Made by a program: the position numbers and the translations under genes. 11,485 bases of DNA from Pseudomonadota bacterium (GTDB lineage Bacteria > Pseudomonadota > Gammaproteobacteria > GCA-001735895). Location of the stretch: positions 1-11,485 of the forward strand of contig JACZQS010000042.1 of NCBI GenBank assembly GCA_022545625.1, read 5' to 3'. How positions within the stretch are numbered: the first letter of the stretch is position 1; the number at the start of each line of letters is the position of its first letter. This document shows, in pieces, positions 6,626-11,485 of the stretch. Below the pieces are notes generated by a model, which did no database searches, was not told the origin of the DNA, and saw only the letters and a program-made list of their open reading frames with translations.

Positions 6626-7882
6626 ATGTCCCTATTGTCGCTTGGCATCAATCATCAGACTGCACCGGTCGAAATTCGCGAAAAAGTGGCCTTTGCACCG
6701 GACCAGATGGGCCAGGCCCTGGTCGAGCTTCAGGAATTTGCCACGGTCAATGAATCCGTTATCGTCTCCACCTGCAATCGAACCGAGATTTATTGCGATA
6801 CCTCTAGTGATTCCAGCGATGCAATTTCGCACTGGCTCTCCAGTTATCATGGAATGAGTTCTGAAGCACTATCACCTTATATGTATCGATACACCGATCA
6901 GGAAGTGGCACGCCACCTGTTCCGCGTGGCCTCGGGACTCGACTCTATGGTGCTAGGAGAACCACAGATTCTCGGTCAACTTAAGCAATCATTCGACCAG
7001 GCTCGCAATGGCAACAGTATCGACTCGATTCTTGGCCGACTCTTCCAACACTCATTTAATGTTGCCAAGCGCGTTCGCACGGATACCGAGATTGGCTCCC
7101 ATCCGGTGTCGATCGCATTCGCAGCGGTCACTTTGTCCAGGCAGATATTCGGTAACCTGGACAAATTACAGGCATTGCTGATTGGTGCCGGTGAAACGAT
7201 TGAACTGGTAGCGCGTCACCTCCGGAGCCAGAAGATTGGCTCTATGGTGATTGCTAACCGTAGTCTCGAAAATGCGGCCCGGCTGGCAAAAGAGGTCGGC
7301 GCAATCGCGGTAGCTATCAGTGATGTACCGGAACAACTAGTCAAGGCGGATATCGTGATTTCATCGACCGCCAGCCAGCTGCCTATTCTCGGCAAGGGTG
7401 CCACTGAATCGGCACTCAAGCGGCGCAAACGCCGTCCTATTTTCATGGTTGATCTGGCGGTACCGAGAGATATCGAAAGCCAGGTAGGCGAACTCGAGGA
7501 TATTTATCTCTATACAGTTGACGATCTAGAACAGGTAATCGATGAAAACCTGCGCACGCGCGAGCTGGCGGCTGAATCGGCGCAGGAAATTATCAATTTC
7601 GAGGTCAAGAACTTTGAACAATGGTTAAAAACCCACCAGTCGGCCGATCAGATAAGGCTATTGCGTGACAATGCGGAGACCATCAAACAACAGTGCATCG
7701 ACCGCGTGTTAGCGCAATATCAGCAAGACCATGATGCCGAAAAAGCGCTCCAGAGATTAGCCAATACCCTGACTAATAAAATGCTTCATGGCCCCACCAT
7801 AGAGATGCGTAAAGCACTGGAATCGAACGACCAGGCAACCATACGATTTTTACAATCGCTGATATCCCCTGATAAATCTTAA
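6626..7882 (+). CDS. hemA: Glutamyl-tRNA reductase
   Basis: NADPH-dependent enzyme that reduces glutamyl-tRNA(Glu) to glutamate-1-semialdehyde, the first committed and rate-limiting step of the C5 route to heme and other tetrapyrroles. The start at 6626 gives 418 residues beginning MSLLSLGINHQTAPVEIREK, as in E. coli HemA (MTLLALGINHKTAP); the in-frame ATG at 6584 only adds 14 unconserved residues. Catalytic Cys50 is present in VSTCNRTEIY, followed by LFRVASGLDSMVLGEPQILGQ, the Rossmann nucleotide-binding segment LIGAGETIELVARHL, STASQLPIL and the dimerisation helices with NKMLHGP near the C-terminus. No clear Shine-Dalgarno is visible. The start of prfA is 12 nt downstream, the conserved hemA-prfA pair. 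Confidence 0.97.
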   Translation: MSLLSLGINHQTAPVEIREKVAFAPDQMGQALVELQEFATVNESVIVSTCNRTEIYCDTSSDSSDAISHWLSSYHGMSSEALSPYMYRYTDQEVARHLFRVASGLDSMVLGEPQILGQLKQSFDQARNGNSIDSILGRLFQHSFNVAKRVRTDTEIGSHPVSIAFAAVTLSRQIFGNLDKLQALLIGAGETIELVARHLRSQKIGSMVIANRSLENAARLAKEVGAIAVAISDVPEQLVKADIVISSTASQLPILGKGATESALKRRKRRPIFMVDLAVPRDIESQVGELEDIYLYTVDDLEQVIDENLRTRELAAESAQEIINFEVKNFEQWLKTHQSADQIRLLRDNAETIKQQCIDRVLAQYQQDHDAEKALQRLANTLTNKMLHGPTIEMRKALESNDQATIRFLQSLISPDKS

Positions 7883-7894
7883 CCTAAACCCCTG

Positions 7895-8995
7895 ATGAAA
7901 GAATCCCTGTTAAATAAACTGGAACTGTTGAGCGCTAGGCACGAAGAAATTGCCGCCTTGCTGGCTGACGCCGAGACGATTAACGACCAGGACAAGTTTC
8001 GCAACCTGTCGATGGAGTATGCCCAGCTTGAGGGCCTGGTAAAAAGCTTTAGCGCTTATCAACTCGCCCAAAACGCCCTTGCTGCCGCCGAGGAAATGTT
8101 GTCGGAAGACGACGCCGAAATGCGCGAACTGGCGCAAGAGGAAATCACCGAAAACAGTGAGAAAATTGAACAGCTGGAACTGGAATTGCAGAAGTTGCTG
8201 TTGCCAAAGGATCCCGACGATAACGCAAACGTATTTCTTGAAATTCGAGCAGGCACCGGTGGAGACGAAGCCGCAATGTTTGCCGGAGATTTATTTCGCA
8301 TGTATAGCCGTTACGCTGAATCGCAACGATGGCAGCTGGAAATACTGAATAGCAGCGAGGGTGAGCATGGTGGTTTCAGGGAAATTATTGCGCGCATCAT
8401 CGGCCAGGGCGTGTATTCCCATCTGAAATTCGAGTCCGGTGCCCACCGCGTGCAACGCGTACCGGAAACGGAATCGCAGGGTCGTGTGCATACCTCGGCT
8501 GCGACGGTAGCTATCATTCCTGAAGGCGAAGATGTGCAGATGATTGAAATAAACCCGGCTGATTTGCGTATCGATACCTTCCGCGCGTCGGGTGCAGGCG
8601 GTCAGCATGTCAATAAAACCGACTCGGCGATACGTTTGACCCATCTACCTACCGGTACCGTGGTCGAGTGCCAGGATCAACGTTCACAACACAAGAACAA
8701 GGCGCGTGCGATGTCCTTGCTGCAGGCTCGAATCTATGATGCGGAGAAGCAAAAACAGGAAAAGGAACAGGCGGCCGAGCGAAAATCACTGGTCGGTGGC
8801 GGGGATCGCTCCGAACGAATCCGCACCTATAATTTCCCCCAGGGACGCCTCACCGATCATAGAATTAACCTGACGCTGTACAAGCTCGAAGAAATTCTCT
8901 CGGGCTCCCTCGGCTACGTGGTCGAACCATTGATGCGCGAATATCAGGCGGAACAACTGGCCAAGCTGGCCGAGGATAGCCAGGGGCTTGGATAA
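7895..8995 (+). CDS. prfA: Peptide chain release factor 1
   Basis: Recognises UAA and UAG in the ribosomal A site and triggers peptide release. The 366-residue product has the N-terminal helical domain (1-100), RAGTGGDEAAMFAGDLFRMY (118-137), the codon-recognition tripeptide in the P-x-T form (PET, 190-192, within RVPETESQGRVHTSA), and the GGQ motif at 235-237 in SGAGGQHVNKTDSAIR. P-x-T rather than SPF identifies RF1 and not RF2. The GGQ glutamine is the substrate of PrmC, encoded downstream. E. coli RF1 is 360 residues. The start ATG at 7895 lacks a Shine-Dalgarno and is 12 nt after the hemA stop, so translational coupling is likely. A strong hairpin follows the stop. Confidence 0.98.
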   Translation: MKESLLNKLELLSARHEEIAALLADAETINDQDKFRNLSMEYAQLEGLVKSFSAYQLAQNALAAAEEMLSEDDAEMRELAQEEITENSEKIEQLELELQKLLLPKDPDDNANVFLEIRAGTGGDEAAMFAGDLFRMYSRYAESQRWQLEILNSSEGEHGGFREIIARIIGQGVYSHLKFESGAHRVQRVPETESQGRVHTSAATVAIIPEGEDVQMIEINPADLRIDTFRASGAGGQHVNKTDSAIRLTHLPTGTVVECQDQRSQHKNKARAMSLLQARIYDAEKQKQEKEQAAERKSLVGGGDRSERIRTYNFPQGRLTDHRINLTLYKLEEILSGSLGYVVEPLMREYQAEQLAKLAEDSQGLG

Positions 8996-8997
8996 AG

Positions 8998-9021
8998 TTA
9001 ACCCGGCGAGCACCGGGTTAA
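8998..9021 (+). terminator. Terminator-like hairpin after prfA
   Basis: TTAACCCGG and CCGGGTTAA form a perfect 9-bp stem around the 6-nt loop CGAGCA, starting 3 nt after the prfA stop. The following sequence (TAGTTTGTC) is only moderately T-rich, so termination may be partial. It could also mark an mRNA 3' end protecting hemA-prfA, with some readthrough into prmC. Confidence 0.6.
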
Positions 9022-9030
9022 TAGTTTGTC

Positions 9031-9083
9031 TGCCTTGAGACTATCGCCAAGGCACCGACGAATAGGTAGGCCGTCCCTGGCCT
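9031..9083 (+). promoter_or_regulatory. Two further hairpins in the prfA-prmC spacer
   Basis: TGCCTTG (9031-9037) pairs perfectly with CAAGGCA (9048-9054) across a 10-nt loop, and AGGCC (9068-9072) with GGCCT (9079-9083) across 6 nt. With the hairpin at 8998 they form three stem-loops in a row ahead of a strong ribosome-binding site. No convincing promoter was found in the spacer, so prmC may depend on readthrough. Role unknown. Confidence 0.35.
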
Positions 9084-9113
9084 GGTGACATCATCGTTAT
9101 TCAGGGGGAGAAA

Positions 9114-9164
9114 ATGATGACGTACGCATTAATCTTAGTCATCGATTGGCAATTACGACAGTGA
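9114..9164 (+). CDS. Possible 16-codon leader peptide upstream of prmC
   Basis: The ORF encodes MMTYALILVIDWQLRQ and is preceded by AGGGGGAG three bases before the ATG, one of the most Shine-Dalgarno-like stretches in the window, whereas prmC itself, 15 nt after the TGA, has almost none. The two consecutive ATG codons (9114-9119) can pair with CATCAT at 9089-9094, placing the Shine-Dalgarno in the loop. The ORF is in the same frame as prmC, separated by TGA (9162) and a second in-frame stop TAG (9174). It could be a translated leader coupling ribosomes to prmC, or a decayed longer N-terminus. The spacing from Shine-Dalgarno to the first ATG is short; the second ATG fits better. Confidence 0.35.
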   Translation: MMTYALILVIDWQLRQ

Positions 9165-9179
9165 AACAGTTCATAGCCA

Positions 9180-10019
9180 ATGAGTGAAAAAATCGACTCC
9201 GCGATCGAGTGGGCGACAGGCTGCTGCGCCGGGGTCAGCGATACCCCGAAACTCGATGCGGAGATACTCCTGGCATATTGCCTCGGTAAACCGCGCAGTT
9301 ATTTGTATAGCTGGCCCGAGCAACTGCTGGCCCCTGAGGAGTGGCATCACTTCCAGGCACTGGTTGACAAGCGCCTGCTGCCAACACCGGTCGCCTACCT
9401 GTTGGGCGAACGCGAATTTTATTCCCTGACCCTGAAAACCAGCCCCGCTACCCTGATACCCCGACCGGAAACCGAGCTACTGGTGGAAACTGCGATCGAC
9501 CTGTGCCCGGGCGATTTTGCGACAAACCTGTTAGAGCTCGGCACTGGCAATGGCGCCATCGCTATCGCGCTTAAAGTGCATCGCCCCAAAATGAATATTG
9601 TTGCAACCGATATCAGCGCCGATTGCCTCGATTTAGCCAGACAAAATGCCATTGACCATTCGGTAACAATCGACTGGATTCAGTCCGACTGGTTTGCGCA
9701 AATAGAAACCGGTAGAAAATTCGATATGATTGTTTCGAATCCACCCTATATTCCTGCGCTGCACCCCTGCCTGGAAAAAGGTGATTTGCCCGCCGAACCA
9801 CTGGACGCCCTCAGCCCGGGAGAGACCGGCCTCGAAGCGCTGCAACGAATTATCGCGGATGCTCCCGCCTATTTGAAACCCGGCGGTTATCTTCTGCTCG
9901 AACATGGGTTCGATCAGCAGGATGCAGTTGCAAGCCTGATGAAGGCCAGCCATTTTACCGATATTAACTGCAAGCTCGATTTGAACCGACTACCCCGGGT
10001 AAGCCTGGCTCATATTTGA
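9180..10019 (+). CDS. prmC: Release factor glutamine N5-methyltransferase
   Basis: SAM-dependent methyltransferase that methylates the glutamine of the GGQ motif in RF1 and RF2, increasing termination efficiency. The 279-residue protein has the N-terminal helical substrate-binding domain (about 1-80, with KLDAEILLAYCLG and PVAYLLGEREFYSL), LIPRPETELLVE (92-103), SAM motif I LELGTGNGAIAIAL (118-131), the acidic ribose-binding segment TDISADCLDLARQNA, and the catalytic NPPY motif at 187-190, which binds the glutamine side chain. E. coli PrmC is 277 residues. The start ATG at 9180 gives the usual N-terminal length although its Shine-Dalgarno is poor. In many bacteria prmC overlaps or directly follows prfA; here a 184-bp structured spacer separates them. 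Confidence 0.96.
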   Translation: MSEKIDSAIEWATGCCAGVSDTPKLDAEILLAYCLGKPRSYLYSWPEQLLAPEEWHHFQALVDKRLLPTPVAYLLGEREFYSLTLKTSPATLIPRPETELLVETAIDLCPGDFATNLLELGTGNGAIAIALKVHRPKMNIVATDISADCLDLARQNAIDHSVTIDWIQSDWFAQIETGRKFDMIVSNPPYIPALHPCLEKGDLPAEPLDALSPGETGLEALQRIIADAPAYLKPGGYLLLEHGFDQQDAVASLMKASHFTDINCKLDLNRLPRVSLAHI

Positions 10020-10049
10020 GTTCGTGCATGGTTTAATATCTTCAACAGC

Positions 10050-10826
10050 CTAAAATTTGAATAGCTGGTAGCTGTTGCGCTGGAGGATCCCGGTCATTTC
10101 CGACTCCGGGATATTGCGCAGTGTGGCGATAGTTTTTAAATGTTCGACGATATAGACCGGTTCATTACGCTCACCACGGTGTCCGGGTCCGGGTTGATCG
10201 GGCGCGTCGGATTCGAGCAGCAGGCCATATTCCGGCACGCTGGCAACCACCGAGCGTAATTTTTTGGCACGTTCAAATCCCACCGTGGCAGCGATTCCCA
10301 GCTTGAATCCGAGATCGATTAATTGTTGCGCCTGTTGCAGGCTGCCGGCAAAGCTATGGATCACGCCACCCACGGGTGTTTTTTTCCTTAGCAGGCTGAT
10401 CACCTCGTCCATCGCTTTGCGGGCATGAACTATGACCGGTAACTGGTAATTCACGGCCAGTTGCAACTGCTCGTTAAATAGCTGTTTCTGCCACTTTTCA
10501 TCGATTCTGGAATCATAAAAATCGATCCCGCATTCGCCCACCGCAACCGGTTTCTCGCGGTCCAGCCATTCATCGAGTTCGCGTATATGCATCGCCTGGT
10601 GTTGTTCGATAAACATCGGATGCAATCCGTAGGAAGGATATACCCCATCATACTCAGCGGCCACCTGCTTGACTTTGGCCCAGCGATTTGCGGTTGTCGC
10701 GGGGATAACGATCTTGCCTATATTTGACGATCTTGCCCGCGCGACGACCGCATCACGATCAGGGTCGAAACGATCGTCGTCAAGATGGCAGTGGCTATCG
10801 ATCAGCTCCATATGCAATAAGGACAT
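10050..10826 (-). CDS. TatD-family metal-dependent hydrolase, YjjV type
   Basis: TIM-barrel metallohydrolase of the TatD family, whose members have metal-dependent DNase activity; the cellular role of the YjjV branch is not well defined. All expected metal ligands are visible in 258 residues: DSHCHLD (H12, H14), GECGIDFY (E98), VIVHAR (H134), IHSFAGS (H157) and LLLESDAPD (D207). Segments such as GKIVIPAT, GLHP, SLQQAQQLIDLGFKLG and ESDAPDQPGPGHRGERNEP resemble E. coli YjjV more than TatD or YcfH. The start could be M1 (10826) or M6, which begins MELIDSHCHLD; neither has a strong Shine-Dalgarno. The gene converges on prmC with only 30 nt between stop codons and no recognisable terminator there. 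Confidence 0.92.
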   Translation of the reverse strand: MSLLHMELIDSHCHLDDDRFDPDRDAVVARARSSNIGKIVIPATTANRWAKVKQVAAEYDGVYPSYGLHPMFIEQHQAMHIRELDEWLDREKPVAVGECGIDFYDSRIDEKWQKQLFNEQLQLAVNYQLPVIVHARKAMDEVISLLRKKTPVGGVIHSFAGSLQQAQQLIDLGFKLGIAATVGFERAKKLRSVVASVPEYGLLLESDAPDQPGPGHRGERNEPVYIVEHLKTIATLRNIPESEMTGILQRNSYQLFKF

Positions 10827-10914
10827 TTTCTGTGGATCTATATTATCGGTTTTCAGCTTTGATCGCGAACCTCAACAGGCTGTAACCCGCATTTATTTTG
10901 GCCTTGTTTATCAA

Positions 10915-11046
10915 CTAGATTTTGTGTGGATATATCAAATTGTGTAAACTAGCGGTATTGGTTCCGAGCGCATCCACAATCAACCAGCGGGTCATGGAAT
11001 TCATATTGACAAGCAGCCGCTCGGCTGCAAGTTGGATGATTCGCAT
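10915..11046 (-). CDS. Possible 43-residue small protein
   Basis: I do not recognise this ORF. It starts with ATG at 11046-11044, preceded by GAGG with an ideal 7-nt gap, and ends with TAG 88 nt before the tatD-like gene. The peptide begins MRIIQLAAERLLVNMN, contains a short hydrophobic patch (TRWLIVDALG) and ends in a basic YPHKI. No transmembrane segment or metal-binding pattern is evident. The first half overlaps a GCAGCC/GGCTGC hairpin, which may be coincidental. Support is limited to the ribosome-binding site and position; a chance ORF of this length is quite possible. Confidence 0.3.
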   Translation of the reverse strand: MRIIQLAAERLLVNMNSMTRWLIVDALGTNTASLHNLIYPHKI

Positions 11047-11073
11047 AGTGATACCTCGATTTCATTTTTTGAT

Positions 11074-11102
11074 TTGAATACGCAGCGCTTCACCGGTATT
11101 AA
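11074..11102 (+). promoter_or_regulatory. Candidate sigma-70 promoter for the permease gene
   Basis: TTGAAT (11074-11079) and TATTAA (11097-11102) are separated by exactly 17 bp; each matches 4 of 6 consensus bases. Transcription would start near 11109, giving a 5' UTR of about 105 nt to the TTG start or 178 nt to the ATG. Confidence 0.45.
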
Positions 11103-11111
11103 TTACCCGTG
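11091..11111. promoter_or_regulatory. Near-palindromic candidate operator over the -10 box
   Basis: A 21-bp inverted repeat with half-sites CACnGGTA and TACCnGTG around a TTAAT-like centre; 8 of 10 symmetric base pairs match. It covers the -10 box of the candidate permease promoter and lies between divergent transcription units, a classic repressor position. The cognate regulator is not in the window and is unknown. Confidence 0.4.
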
Positions 11112-11133
11112 TAGGCCCACTATACCGCCCTGA

Positions 11134-11177
11134 GGGGTGCACCAGTATTTCATTTTACCAACTGATTGGAGCACCCC
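11134..11177 (+). repeat. 11-bp inverted repeat in the permease leader
   Basis: GGGGTGCACCA (11134-11144) and TGGAGCACCCC (11167-11177) are complementary at 10 of 11 positions, with a 22-nt AT-rich spacer. In RNA it would form a stable stem in the 5' UTR; in DNA it could be a second operator. No T-tract follows, so it is not a terminator. Confidence 0.5.
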
Positions 11178-11214
11178 AACTCGGCTGGAAACTGTATGAG
11201 GCATCGAGCAAAGC

Positions 11215-11485
11215 TTGATTAAACTTAAAAAATCCCGGGGTAAAAAATCGATCGCGGCACCCTTTTTTGTATTAGCGGTCTGGGGTATGACCCAGGTGGC
11301 ACCCAGCATCGAAGTGGCCTGGGTAAGCGGTTTGCTGATTTTTATCATTTACCTTTTTTCGTTTGAAATTGTCAGCGTTGACGTCGCCGCCGTTCTAATT
11401 CTGGTTATACTCGGTTTATCCTCTTTGTTTGCGTCTTCGGTGGGTCTTCAACAGGGCCTGGTCCCCGGCGAGCATTCGTTCGACG
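11215..11485 (+). CDS. SLC13/DASS-type anion permease, N-terminal part
   Basis: An open frame that runs off the right edge. After a basic N-terminus (IKLKKSRGKKS) it shows hydrophobic segments at about residues 12-30, 34-54 and 57-76, then LVPGEHSFD at the edge. The pattern of a membrane helix followed by VDVAAVLILVILGL and a loop leading to an FDGF-type motif resembles inner-membrane SLC13-family permeases (sodium-coupled dicarboxylate, sulfate and related anions), but substrate cannot be told from 90 residues. The start is uncertain: TTG at 11215 has a GAG 6 nt upstream and retains the first hydrophobic segment, while ATG at 11287 loses it and lacks a spaced Shine-Dalgarno. An in-frame TGA at 11197 excludes earlier starts. 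Confidence 0.65.
   Translation, partial: MIKLKKSRGKKSIAAPFFVLAVWGMTQVAPSIEVAWVSGLLIFIIYLFSFEIVSVDVAAVLILVILGLSSLFASSVGLQQGLVPGEHSFD

Larger units (their letters stand above)
10827..11214. other. Spacer upstream of tatD-like gene and permease
   Basis: A 388-bp region without a recognised gene. From left to right it holds an unremarkable 88-bp leader of the hydrolase gene, a possible 43-codon minus-strand ORF with a compact GC-rich hairpin inside it (11013-11028, GCAGCC/GGCTGC), a plus-strand promoter with an overlapping near-palindrome, and an inverted repeat before the permease. These are listed separately. Confidence 0.5.

Noticed and set aside
10020..10049. Possible bidirectional terminator between prmC and the TatD-like gene
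   Set aside because: No stem with a T-tract can be formed in these 30 bases.
11103..11348. 81-residue minus-strand ORF at the right end
   Set aside because: It is antisense to the permease N-terminus and leader; the plus frame has a clear membrane-protein pattern and the minus peptide resembles nothing.

Overview
The window is an ordinary gammaproteobacterial housekeeping neighbourhood of moderate GC, probably from an uncultured lineage. Its gene order (ychF, pth, rplY, prs, tRNA-Gln, ispE, lolB and a TPR lipoprotein gene on the minus strand; hemA, prfA and prmC on the plus strand) matches, from memory, the hemA/lolB/prs/pth neighbourhood of Pseudomonas aeruginosa. Nearly all proteins are full length with their expected catalytic motifs. 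I see no mobile element, CRISPR array, defence locus or clearly new multi-gene system.

Left end (1-475): this part looks chimeric. The minus strand starts a perfectly normal YchF GTPase at 475, but the homology stops after 46 codons, near 338. Next comes a GC-rich piece that reads on the plus strand as a HEAT-repeat protein (about 203-361), then a minus-strand piece of the MutL C-terminal domain (about 2-202). All three are incomplete. Each join falls on about 20 bp that fits both neighbours, which suggests a misassembly or chimeric read rather than biology.

Minus-strand block (483-6336): pth (peptidyl-tRNA hydrolase), rplY (L25/CTC), prs (PRPP synthetase), tRNA-Gln(TTG), ispE (isoprenoid precursor kinase), lolB (lipoprotein insertion into the outer membrane) and an LbcA-like TPR lipoprotein. 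Spacing is tight, so much of it is probably one transcript running from about 6340 down to ychF. A hairpin plus T-tract sits between prs and rplY, only 11 nt upstream of the rplY start codon, and looks like an attenuator.

Plus-strand block (6337-10019): a 289-bp divergent spacer holds a consensus -10 box and a hairpin ahead of hemA (first step of C5 tetrapyrrole synthesis). prfA (RF1) follows after 12 nt. After prfA comes a 184-bp spacer with a perfect 9-bp terminator-like hairpin, two further hairpins and a 16-codon ORF with a very strong Shine-Dalgarno, then prmC, which methylates the GGQ glutamine of release factors.

Right end (10020-11485): a TatD/YjjV-type metallohydrolase on the minus strand converges on prmC. 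Beyond it lie a possible 43-codon small ORF (minus), and a divergent control region with a 17-bp-spaced promoter, a near-palindrome over its -10 box and an 11-bp inverted repeat. This leads into the N-terminus of an SLC13/DASS-type anion permease that runs off the window. The most interesting native signals are the rplY attenuator, the prmC leader and the permease control region; all are sequence-level inferences.
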